Notes under the pieces: model-generated | Database searches by the model: none | What the model saw: only the letters and a program-made list of their open reading frames with translations | Told to the model about the DNA's origin: nothing | Part shown: one piece after another, positions 1 to 6,344 of the stretch | Layout: every line of letters begins with the position of its first letter | How positions within the stretch are numbered: the stretch's first letter is position 1 | From: an uncultured Bacilli bacterium | GTDB taxonomy: Bacteria; Bacillota_I; Bacilli_A; RF39; UBA660 | Reading direction: 5' to 3' | Assembly: GCA_944331945.1 (NCBI GenBank) | Contig: CALVJC010000091.1 | Coordinates: 1-9,850 of the forward strand | DNA length: 9,850 nucleotides | Translations under genes and position numbers: made by a program

Positions 1-71
1 AAAGTTTCACTTGAATTTGAATGTCCAAGATATTTAGAAACCATAGTTACTCCCTCTAACTTACAATTAAT
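1..71 (-). pseudogene. Tyrosine recombinase (phage-type integrase) C-terminal fragment, cut by window edge
   Basis: The minus-strand frame is open from 71 (after a TAA at 72-74) to the window edge. It contains VSKYLGHSNSSET followed by a TTN codon (Phe or Leu). This matches the box II region of tyrosine recombinases, where LGHS-(N/S)-x-S-x-T-L carries a catalytic His a few residues before the nucleophilic Tyr. That Tyr would lie outside the window. The Arg and HxxR boxes that should precede it are absent, because a stop sits 17 codons upstream of the LGH motif. The copy is therefore either a decayed remnant or a short reading frame starting at the ATG at 42-44, which has a plausible GAGGGAG ribosome binding site 5 bases upstream. 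The family call rests on about 13 residues, so confidence is moderate. The fragment lies downstream of tex on the same strand, with about 95 bases between them. Confidence 0.45.
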
Positions 72-166
72 TTAAATTATAAATCTTTTTTTAGGTGGAA
101 AATCTCCACACTTATTCTACACTAACACTTTTTTCGCATTTTTCCTTGAAAAATCAACGTTTTCAT

Positions 167-2314
167 CTATAGAAGTGGTAAAATAGATAGCTTCACTTTC
201 TTTTTTTCTACATCTACCTCTTCTACATAACAATCTACAATATCTCCTACTGAAAATTTTTCCGAAGGATGCCGTAAATAATCTTTCGATAATTTTGAAA
301 TATGAGCAAGACCATCATTTTTTAATCCGATATCAATAAATAACCCAAAATCGACAACATTACGTACCGTTCCTTGTAATTTCTCTCCTCTTTTTAAATC
401 TTCTATATGTAGAATATCGCTTCTTAAAATAGGTTGTGGATAATTATCACGTGGATCCCGCTCTGGTTGTTTTAAAGCCGAAATAATATCTTCTAATGTA
501 TAAGAATCAATTTCTAAACTCTTTTCTAGTTCTTCCAAATCAATATTTTCTAATGCTTCATACATCTTTTTCGTACCAATATCTGCAGAAGATAAATGAA
601 GAAAATCAAGAAGTTTTTTTGTTTTATCATAACTTTCTGGGTGAATTGGTGTCCGATCAAGGGCATTATCCCCATCAACAATCCGAAGAAATCCAATCGC
701 TTGTTCATAAACTTTAGGGGTCATTCCTTTTACTTTTAATAATTCTTCCCGATCCATAAATTTTCCATGTTGGTTTCGATAATCTAAGATAGAATTTATC
801 ACTTTTTTTGACATTCCTGATACATAACTTAAAATACTTTGACTTGCTGTATTAATATTAACACCAACTTGGTTCACTACTTTACTTACCACAAACGTAA
901 GGGAATCATCCAATTGCTTGGCAGGAACATCATGTTGATATAGCCCTACCCCAATACTTTTCGGATCAATCTTAACTAATTCCGATAAAGCATCTTGAAT
1001 TCTTCTTCCAATACTAATGGCACTTCTTTTTTCAACCGTAAGATCAGGAAATTCGGAAATAGCAAGAGGACTAGCAGAATAAACAGATGCCCCCGCTTCA
1101 CTGACAATAACATACTCTACTTTTCGTTTCGCCTCCCGAATCACGGAAGCCACAAAAGCTTCACTTTCTCTAGAAGCCGTTCCATTACCAATCGCGATAA
1201 TATCAACTTGATTTTTATCAATCAATTCAAGCATCTTCTTTTTTGATCCTTCTATATCACAATGTGGTTCCGTCGGATAAATGACCGCAATTTCTAAAGG
1301 CTTACCTGTTTTATCTAAAACTGCTAACTTACACCCGGTTCGAAAAGCCGGATCATACCCCATAACAACTTTCTCTTTTAAAGGAGGGGTTAATAAGAGA
1401 TGTTCCACATTATCAGCAAAATTCTCAATCGCCCGTTCTTCCCCTTTTTCTTTTAATTCACTTCTTACTTCACGCTCCACAGAAGGCAAAATTAATCGTT
1501 TTAAGCTATCTGCAATCGCTTCTTTTACACTATCCTCCACAAAACTCTTTCTCTTAATAATTTTCTTTTCTAAATATCCTTCAATCTCTTTCCCATCATA
1601 ATCTAATTTAACCGATAAAACACCTTCTTTTTCTCCCCGATTTATAGCTAAAATTCGATGTGGTTTCATTCCTTTTATTGGTTCCTGATAATCATAATAA
1701 AGCTCATAAGTAGCATTAGGATCTTCACTATTTTTCTTTTTCTTACTCACAAGACTTCCTGTCCGATACAAGAAACTCCGAATCCACTTTCGATAACTGG
1801 CATTATCACTAATCCACTCTGCAATAATATATTTGGCTCCCGTAACCGCTTCTTCCCACGTTTTTACTTGATCCGTTAAGAACTTACTCGCAAGGGATAC
1901 AAGATCTCCTTTTTCTGGAAAACTCATGATCATTTTCGCAAGAGGTTCCAATCCTAAAGCAATCGCTTCCGTCGCTTTTGTTTTCTTTTTCTCTTTATAA
2001 GGACGATACAAATCTTCTACTTCTACTAACTTTTGACAATTTAAAATTGCTTCCTTAAGTTCTTCTGTCATCATATCTTTTTCTTCAATCAAACGAATGA
2101 CATCTTCTTTTCTTTTTAAAAGATTCACTTGATACTGATACACTTCATCAATCTGCCGAATTACTTCTTCGGTCAAAGCCCCTGTCGCTTCTTTTCGATA
2201 ACGAGCAATAAAAGGAATCGTATTCCCCTCTTCTAACATCGTTAATACTGTCTCCACCTGCTTTGGCGTTATATTTAAATTAGCACTAATTTCTTTTACA
2301 ATTCTTTCATTCAT
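167..2314 (-). CDS. tex: Tex family RNA-binding S1 domain protein
   Basis: This is a 715-residue cytoplasmic nucleic-acid-binding protein of the Tex/YhgF family, associated with transcription and RNA handling; its exact role is unclear in most bacteria. The length is normal and all domains are present. The N-terminal helical Tex domain spans about 1-190, with a Lys-rich stretch at 190-195. A YqgF/RNase H-like fold lies at about 315-450 (GYDPAFRTGCKLAV, then IGNGTASRESE). The family motif YQHDV is at 459-463. Helix-hairpin-helix repeats follow at about 480-560, and a C-terminal S1 domain at about 643-712 (GTVRNVVDFGLFIDIG, DGLAHISKLS). The ATG start is supported by a GTGAGG ribosome binding site at 2324-2329, 9 bases upstream. 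The gene ends on TAG, and I see no convincing intrinsic terminator after it. It is divergent from the 2427 gene. The family identification is very secure. Confidence 0.97.
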   Translation of the reverse strand: MNERIVKEISANLNITPKQVETVLTMLEEGNTIPFIARYRKEATGALTEEVIRQIDEVYQYQVNLLKRKEDVIRLIEEKDMMTEELKEAILNCQKLVEVEDLYRPYKEKKKTKATEAIALGLEPLAKMIMSFPEKGDLVSLASKFLTDQVKTWEEAVTGAKYIIAEWISDNASYRKWIRSFLYRTGSLVSKKKKNSEDPNATYELYYDYQEPIKGMKPHRILAINRGEKEGVLSVKLDYDGKEIEGYLEKKIIKRKSFVEDSVKEAIADSLKRLILPSVEREVRSELKEKGEERAIENFADNVEHLLLTPPLKEKVVMGYDPAFRTGCKLAVLDKTGKPLEIAVIYPTEPHCDIEGSKKKMLELIDKNQVDIIAIGNGTASRESEAFVASVIREAKRKVEYVIVSEAGASVYSASPLAISEFPDLTVEKRSAISIGRRIQDALSELVKIDPKSIGVGLYQHDVPAKQLDDSLTFVVSKVVNQVGVNINTASQSILSYVSGMSKKVINSILDYRNQHGKFMDREELLKVKGMTPKVYEQAIGFLRIVDGDNALDRTPIHPESYDKTKKLLDFLHLSSADIGTKKMYEALENIDLEELEKSLEIDSYTLEDIISALKQPERDPRDNYPQPILRSDILHIEDLKRGEKLQGTVRNVVDFGLFIDIGLKNDGLAHISKLSKDYLRHPSEKFSVGDIVDCYVEEVDVEKKKVKLSILPLL

Positions 2315-2336
2315 ATTCTAATACCTCACTTTTCCT

Positions 2337-2345
2337 ATTCTATCA
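2337..2345 (-). promoter_or_regulatory. Candidate tex promoter (extended -10)
   Basis: On the minus strand there is TAGAAT (2342-2337) preceded by TG one base upstream (2345-2344), an extended -10 element. No good -35 lies 17-18 bases further up; the best hexamers are AGTTTT or TAGTTT. A start near 2330 would put the GTGAGG ribosome binding site almost at the 5' end, giving a leader of roughly 15 bases. Confidence 0.45.
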
Positions 2346-2370
2346 CGGAAAAGAGGAAAAAAACTAGTCC

Positions 2371-2399
2371 TTGAAAAATAATGAAAAATATGGTAAAAT
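2371..2399 (+). promoter_or_regulatory. Promoter of the 2427-3098 gene
   Basis: TTGAAA (2371-2376) and TAAAAT (2394-2399) are separated by 17 bases, with TG at 2391-2392 forming an extended -10. This is a near-consensus SigA-type promoter. Transcription would start near 2406, leaving a leader of about 20 bases that carries the ribosome binding site GAGGGGG at 2415-2421. It is back-to-back with the candidate tex promoter. Confidence 0.8.
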
Positions 2400-2426
2400 A
2401 TTAGAGCATTTAAAGAGGGGGAAACT

Positions 2427-3098
2427 ATGAATACAGAAATTATAAATTTATGGTTAGATTATATGCAAATGCAAACAGAAGAATTATCTCATCCTTGGGC
2501 TCAAGAAGTGATGAACAGCATTGATTTAAGCGAAGGAGATACAAATGAAATAAGAGTAAAGATCGATCTTGCTCTAACCAAAACAGCTCTTCTTTACCAT
2601 CTTACTAACATAGAATATTTGATTCTAAAAGAAAATTTAGAAGAACAAGAACAACGAGAGTTAACGAAAGAAGAAATCATTGCCTTTGCCGAAAAGAAAA
2701 GCAAAGAAAAAATACGAAATCATTTTCACAAACCATTAAAAGAGCCACAAAGACTAGTAACAAGAAGCGCCATCTATCAACATATGCACAAAGCAATGCA
2801 ATATGAAAAACTTCGTTATCACTTAGAGGGGCCTAATGAAACAGGAGAAAAACTATCTCTATTCTTAGAACAATATGATTATCATCCTTACTTTTTTAAT
2901 TATGATTTTTGTCTTAATACGGTAAAAAACCGATCGATATTAACTTCAGAAAGCATAGAATCTTTCATGAGTGATCAAAAGCAAGAAACAAGAGTTGAAA
3001 AGAAATTAAAATTTTGGCAAAGGCTAGCGAATACAATGGAAAAAGAAGGGCAAATAAATACAGTAAAAGTTTATCAAAAAGAAAAGAAACAGTCTTAA
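2427..3098 (+). CDS. Uncharacterised 223-residue charged, helical protein
   Basis: I do not recognise the family. The protein has no signal peptide, no membrane segment and no nucleotide-binding or catalytic motif that I can see. It is rich in Glu, Lys and Gln and probably mostly helical. A Glu/Lys-rich stretch at about 69-100 (EEQEQRELTKEE) could be coiled coil. A more conserved-looking aromatic part at about 115-165 holds IYQHMHKAMQYEKLRYHLEG and YDYHPYFFNYDF. The C-terminus is basic (EKKLKFWQRL, then KEKKQS). The gene looks real: it has a near-consensus promoter, a strong ribosome binding site 5 bases before the ATG, and a terminator at its end. It is the only complete plus-strand gene here, monocistronic, divergent from tex and convergent with the 3D-domain gene. 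Its neighbours give no firm hint of function. Confidence 0.85.
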   Translation: MNTEIINLWLDYMQMQTEELSHPWAQEVMNSIDLSEGDTNEIRVKIDLALTKTALLYHLTNIEYLILKENLEEQEQRELTKEEIIAFAEKKSKEKIRNHFHKPLKEPQRLVTRSAIYQHMHKAMQYEKLRYHLEGPNETGEKLSLFLEQYDYHPYFFNYDFCLNTVKNRSILTSESIESFMSDQKQETRVEKKLKFWQRLANTMEKEGQINTVKVYQKEKKQS

Positions 3099-3115
3099 AA
3101 CCCCTGTTTCTTTTT
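3082..3115. terminator. Bidirectional intrinsic terminator between convergent genes
   Basis: The 11-bp stem AAAAGAAACAG (3082-3092) pairs with CTGTTTCTTTT (3104-3114) around an 11-base loop. On the plus strand the stem runs into TTTTTAATAT; on the minus strand it runs into CTTTTCTTTTTG. It overlaps the last codons of the plus gene, whose TAA lies in the loop at 3096-3098, and the TAA of the minus gene at 3114-3116. One hairpin therefore serves both genes. Confidence 0.8.
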
Positions 3116-3806
3116 AATATCCAACTCTTAATATTTCAAACTGTGCGGTACTAACTCCAAAGGCAAAGGCCTCATCCGTTGTTTTAAATAATAAATCAAA
3201 GGCAAATTTTTTCCCTTCGCCTCTTCCAATATTTCCACCGCGATCTAATACAATACCGTAAAATTCACCGAGAGAACTATCGGTTACTTTGACAATCGTC
3301 CCAAAAGGATACTCTCTTCCACCCGATAAAATACGTACCTCTCCATAAGTAGGATCTTGATAGTAAATACTTTCTCTAATGTATTGTCCCGATGCGGTAA
3401 AGTCACCAATATCCGATCCATAGCCACTCATTTTTGCAGTAAATTTATCCCCAACAAAAGCCGTGATGGTCGAAGAATCCACAGGAGGTGTACTTGGAGA
3501 AGAAGGGGAAGCTGAAGAACTTTCCTCTTTCTTTTCTTCTTCCTGAGGCTTTTCTATAACTGTCGTAGCTTTTTCCTCGACAACTATTTCCGGTTCTTCT
3601 TCTACTTCATCAAAAGTAGAATCATCTTCTTCACTTGACACTTCAACAGCAACCTGTTCCGCATCATTGACTTTAATAGAATCACTGTTGACACGATTAA
3701 TTTTACTGTCAACTTCAATGACCTTAACATCAGTCTGCGTTACAGATACCATAAGTATCATTGCCATACAAAGAAAAACATTTATAATAGATAATATCTT
3801 TTTCAT
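3114..3806 (-). CDS. Exported 3D-domain (RlpA/MltA-like double-psi barrel) cell-wall protein
   Basis: This 230-residue protein is probably membrane-anchored or secreted. It starts with a short basic end (MKK) and a hydrophobic segment at about 5-22 with no clear AxA cleavage site. A very acidic linker spans about 55-95, followed by a Ser/Pro-rich stretch at about 96-112. A C-terminal 3D-type domain covers about 122-228. Key elements are FTASGQ (136-141), YPFGTIVKV (166-174), VLDRGGNIGRG (186-196), FDLLF (203-207) and a closing FEILRVG. These domains occur in wall-associated proteins and lytic transglycosylase-like enzymes. The second and third signature Asp (D188, D204) are present. The first, usually in an AVDP-like motif before PxGT, is absent here (ILSGGREYPFGT). 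The ATG has a GAGGG ribosome binding site at 3813-3817. A wall role is inferred from the architecture; enzymatic activity is uncertain. Confidence 0.85.
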   Translation of the reverse strand: MKKILSIINVFLCMAMILMVSVTQTDVKVIEVDSKINRVNSDSIKVNDAEQVAVEVSSEEDDSTFDEVEEEPEIVVEEKATTVIEKPQEEEKKEESSSASPSSPSTPPVDSSTITAFVGDKFTAKMSGYGSDIGDFTASGQYIRESIYYQDPTYGEVRILSGGREYPFGTIVKVTDSSLGEFYGIVLDRGGNIGRGEGKKFAFDLLFKTTDEAFAFGVSTAQFEILRVGY

Positions 3807-3823
3807 TAAAATCCCTCAATAAC

Positions 3824-3852
3824 AGGATAACACAAACATCTTCATTTGACAA
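3824..3852 (-). promoter_or_regulatory. Promoter of the 3D-domain gene
   Basis: On the minus strand TTGTCA (3852-3847) and TATCCT (3829-3824) are 17 bases apart, with TG one base before the -10. It lies in the 71-base gap after murE, so the 3D-domain gene can be transcribed independently of the operon upstream. The -35 hexamer is identical to that of the ileS promoter. Confidence 0.65.
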
Positions 3853-3866
3853 CAATAGACAAATAT

Positions 3867-3885
3867 AAAAGTGTAAATCACTTTT
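3867..3885 (-). terminator. Possible weak terminator after murE
   Basis: A 7-bp stem AAAAGTG/CACTTTT with a 5-base loop spans the murE TGA stop. On the minus strand it is followed by ATATTTGTC. Only two pairs are G:C and the T-tract is poor, so termination would be partial at best and read-through into the 3D-domain gene is possible. Confidence 0.3.
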
Positions 3886-5290
3886 GATAATATTCTTGGA
3901 TTACATCATAATCACAATAAGGAACATATTCCTTTCCAAGCGCCATATAATCATCTCTTCCTTTCCCAGCAATTAAAACAATATCGTCTTTTTGAGCCAT
4001 AGAAAGGGCTTTATGAATCGCTTCTTTTCGATCAACAATTCTCTCATAATTTTTCTTTGGAGTTCCACTTACTAAATCATCAATAATTTGATTCACATCT
4101 TCTTCCCTTGGATCATCCATGGTAAAGATAACATAATCAGACTTTTCCAAAACCACTTTTCCCATCAACGGCCGCTTTTCTCTTTCTCTTCCTCCAGCAC
4201 TTCCCGTAACGGTAATAATTCGCGCCTTTTTAACTTTATTAAGATAATTCAAAATTTTTTCTAACGCATCCGCCGTATGAGCATAATCAAGCATGACTGT
4301 ATATTCTTTCGTAAATGGTAAGATTTCCATTCTTCCTTCGATTTGATGTAACTTTTCCACTCTTTTTAGGACATCCGGAATCTCCATCTTCCGACAAAAA
4401 CACGCTAAAAGACTTGCCGCTAAATTTAAAACATTAAACGATCCCACCAAGGGACTTTTGACTTGATATTCTTGATTTTGATAAACGAACGTAACTAACG
4501 TGCCATCGACTTCTTCTTGATAACCTTTGATGAAAAGGGTATCCTCTTCCGAAAAACCATAAGTAACAAGATGCCCTTTCGCACAACTTTTTACTCTTTC
4601 AAAATACTTATCCCCACTATTTAAAATGGAATAACCATCTTCTTTGACTTGTCGAAACAATTGACATTTACAATCAATATAATTTTCTAATGTTTTATGA
4701 ATATTCAAATGATCCTGCGTAATATTGGTTAAAATCGCTAAATCATAGGTGATTTGATCAAGCCGATGACGAAAGAAAGCCTCACTCGAAGTTTCCATAC
4801 AAATCGTATGACATCCTGCTTTTAAAAACTCATCAAAATAAAGATAAAGCCGATCCACATCAGGAGTCGTATTACGAATACTTTCTTTCTTACCTTTATA
4901 TTTTTTCCCATTCGTCCCAAGATAAGCACAATCATCGCCAAGCAATTGATAAAGAATTTCAGCGACCGTTGTTTTTCCATTCGTCCCGGTAACCCCAATC
5001 ATTTCTGCTTTTTGATAAGGATAATCATAAAATTTCGCACATACATTTCTAAGTTCTTCATTAGTATCTTTTACCCGAATCAAAGGAATCGGTTGATTGC
5101 CCACATCACGAGAAACAATCGCCGCCACGGCCCCATTTTGAATTGCTTCCTCCAAAAACAAGTGACGGTCAGCTGTAACCCCCATCGTACAAACAAACAA
5201 ATCTCCTGGCTTTACTTCTTTAGAATTAATCTTAATCCCTAGAATTTCCACATCACTTTCCACTGGATATAATTCACTTAGTTTTTTCAT
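3878..5290 (-). CDS. murE: UDP-N-acetylmuramoyl-tripeptide synthetase (MurE-type Mur ligase)
   Basis: This cytoplasmic ATP-dependent ligase adds the third, usually diamino, residue to UDP-MurNAc-L-Ala-D-Glu in peptidoglycan synthesis. Residues are numbered on the 471-codon frame starting at GTG 5293. The P-loop GVTGTNGKTT is at 100-109, NTTPD at 141-145 and ETSSEA at 167-172. DHLNIH is at 194-199, and K209 in the DCKCQLF stretch fits the carbamylated Lys. LDYAHT is at 335-340 and KRPLMG at 373-378. The substrate-recognition motif is DDPR (393-396) and the C-terminal loop is GKGRDDY (443-449). Arg in DxPR resembles meso-DAP enzymes, but the His-Glu of their GKGHE loop is Arg-Asp, so the amino acid added is uncertain. 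I prefer the ATG at 5288-5290 (470 residues) because AGGTGA at 5297-5302 is 6 bases from it but only 3 from the in-frame GTG. It is the last gene of the ileS operon, 51 bases after the amidase, and lies away from the usual division/cell-wall cluster. Confidence 0.93.
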   Translation of the reverse strand: MKKLSELYPVESDVEILGIKINSKEVKPGDLFVCTMGVTADRHLFLEEAIQNGAVAAIVSRDVGNQPIPLIRVKDTNEELRNVCAKFYDYPYQKAEMIGVTGTNGKTTVAEILYQLLGDDCAYLGTNGKKYKGKKESIRNTTPDVDRLYLYFDEFLKAGCHTICMETSSEAFFRHRLDQITYDLAILTNITQDHLNIHKTLENYIDCKCQLFRQVKEDGYSILNSGDKYFERVKSCAKGHLVTYGFSEEDTLFIKGYQEEVDGTLVTFVYQNQEYQVKSPLVGSFNVLNLAASLLACFCRKMEIPDVLKRVEKLHQIEGRMEILPFTKEYTVMLDYAHTADALEKILNYLNKVKKARIITVTGSAGGREREKRPLMGKVVLEKSDYVIFTMDDPREEDVNQIIDDLVSGTPKKNYERIVDRKEAIHKALSMAQKDDIVLIAGKGRDDYMALGKEYVPYCDYDVIQEYYQK

Positions 5291-5296
5291 CACTCA

Positions 5297-5302
5297 TCAC
5301 CT
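5297..5302 (-). promoter_or_regulatory. Ribosome binding site deciding the murE start
   Basis: AGGTGA on the minus strand is 6 bases from the ATG at 5288-5290 and 3 bases from the in-frame GTG at 5291-5293. The spacing favours the ATG. Confidence 0.65.
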
Positions 5303-5341
5303 ACTATATTCTAAAACACTTATCCTACTTTGGTTCCTCTT

Positions 5342-6328
5342 CTAATTTAAAAACCGAATTTCTTCCTCTTCTGGAAGAGAAAATGTCTTAAGCTCCGTTC
5401 CTTCTTTTTCTTTCTCCAAAGAAATGGCCACAACTCTTCGATTGGTATAAAAAGAAACATAATAAGTAAGGCTCTCCGCACACATAACATTACTATAAAA
5501 AGTTCCTTCGTCCTGCCCTTTTTTATTCTTATGAACCCCAAAAGGAATGGTTACCGTATCAAAAAGATGAAACATTTCACAAACTCCTGCAGCCTCATCT
5601 TTGGGCTTTCGAATTAAATTACGAAGATAAGCAAGACGCACAAAACGAGATGGCGGCGTATAATCTCCTGGTAAACCAAGACAGCCACTACCTTCCCCAA
5701 AAGGCGTCACCGTAAAACCGTGAATCTCTTGTGACTCTTTCGCCTCACTGTACATACCAAGGTAATTCCTTAAATTCTGCTTATGCCATTCATAATTCGG
5801 ACTATTCGTTAAAACACCAATCGTCTCTCGATGAACAGATAATCCGGAAGCATCCGGTTCTATCACAACCGCTTCTCCACTCTTATCACTAAAAATGAAA
5901 TGAAGAGGCAACTTAATTTGATAAGCTTCTTCTTCGATCAAATTAATTTCTTTGACTCTTTGACATACTTCTTCAACATTCTTGCAACTTCCTAACATCA
6001 AAGTAAGGAAAAAGCCCACGTTAACATTCAACTTTTTCTCTTGAAAATCTTGATAAGTAGCAAACTTAGGATAATACAATAATGCTCCCATCAAACCATG
6101 CTCATTCATACCATCAAATAAGAAAGGCGTAGGAAAGCCCAATAATCCTAAACCAAGCACAGCATAAAGGCTTTCCTCTTTTTCTCCTTTCACATTCAAA
6201 ACAAAATCAAAATGGCGTGGAAGAAAGATAAACTTTCCTCCAAACAAAGTATCCATATCATAAGTACGCCCAAATAAATGTTTCTGATCAAGCGTTTCTA
6301 ACGTCAAACTACTGCAAGCAAAATTCAT
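5342..6328 (-). CDS. Linear amide C-N hydrolase, choloylglycine hydrolase / penicillin V acylase family
   Basis: This is an N-terminal-nucleophile hydrolase that cleaves linear amides; family members act on conjugated bile salts, penicillin V or N-acyl amides. Starting at ATG 6326-6328 it has 328 residues, the usual family size. Catalytic residues are all recognisable: Cys5 (MNFAC), Arg21 and Asp24 (GRTYDMD), Asn175 (LTNSPNYEWH) and Arg228 (PSRFVRLAYLRN). The position that is Asn in bile salt hydrolases (AGLNFPG) is Tyr85 here (GALLYYP), as in penicillin V acylases. Cys5 must become N-terminal, so four residues (MNFA) need removal, similar to the short propeptide of the Lysinibacillus sphaericus acylase. 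A longer frame reaches ATG 6364 but overlaps ileS. The perfect AAAGGGG site at 6337-6343 fits the 6328 start. No signal peptide is visible, so it is probably cytoplasmic. It sits 16 bases after ileS and before murE in one operon. The natural substrate is unknown. Confidence 0.9.
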   Translation of the reverse strand: MNFACSSLTLETLDQKHLFGRTYDMDTLFGGKFIFLPRHFDFVLNVKGEKEESLYAVLGLGLLGFPTPFLFDGMNEHGLMGALLYYPKFATYQDFQEKKLNVNVGFFLTLMLGSCKNVEEVCQRVKEINLIEEEAYQIKLPLHFIFSDKSGEAVVIEPDASGLSVHRETIGVLTNSPNYEWHKQNLRNYLGMYSEAKESQEIHGFTVTPFGEGSGCLGLPGDYTPPSRFVRLAYLRNLIRKPKDEAAGVCEMFHLFDTVTIPFGVHKNKKGQDEGTFYSNVMCAESLTYYVSFYTNRRVVAISLEKEKEGTELKTFSLPEEEEIRFLN

Positions 6329-6336
6329 GATTTCAT

Positions 6337-6343
6337 CCCCTTT
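6337..6343 (-). promoter_or_regulatory. Ribosome binding site deciding the amidase start
   Basis: AAAGGGG on the minus strand lies between the ileS stop (6345-6347) and the ATG at 6326-6328, with 8 bases of spacing. The upstream in-frame ATG at 6362-6364, inside ileS, has no comparable site (the sequence before it is GTAGGACTTCGGGTTGAAAA) and would place 12 extra residues ahead of the nucleophile region. Confidence 0.8.
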
Positions 6344-6344
6344 A

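Noticed and set aside
95..109. GTGGA/TCCAC hairpin as the tex terminator
   Set aside because: The stem is only 5 bp and on the minus strand it is followed by a run of A, not T. On the plus strand there is no gene to terminate.
122..166. Fourteen-codon frame directly after the tex stop (MKTLIFQGKMRKKC)
   Set aside because: It has no ribosome binding site of its own and is too short to support; probably chance.
496..1879. Plus-strand open frames within tex
   Set aside because: They lie antisense to a clear full-length tex, have no ribosome binding sites or recognisable domains, and have low-complexity Ser/Phe/Asn composition typical of shadow frames.
5291..5293. GTG as the murE start codon
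   Set aside because: It is only 3 bases from the AGGTGA ribosome binding site, while the adjacent ATG has proper spacing.
4946..5541. Open frames inside murE (plus strand) and inside the amidase gene (minus strand, other frame)
   Set aside because: Both overlap well-supported catalytic genes and show no family motifs.
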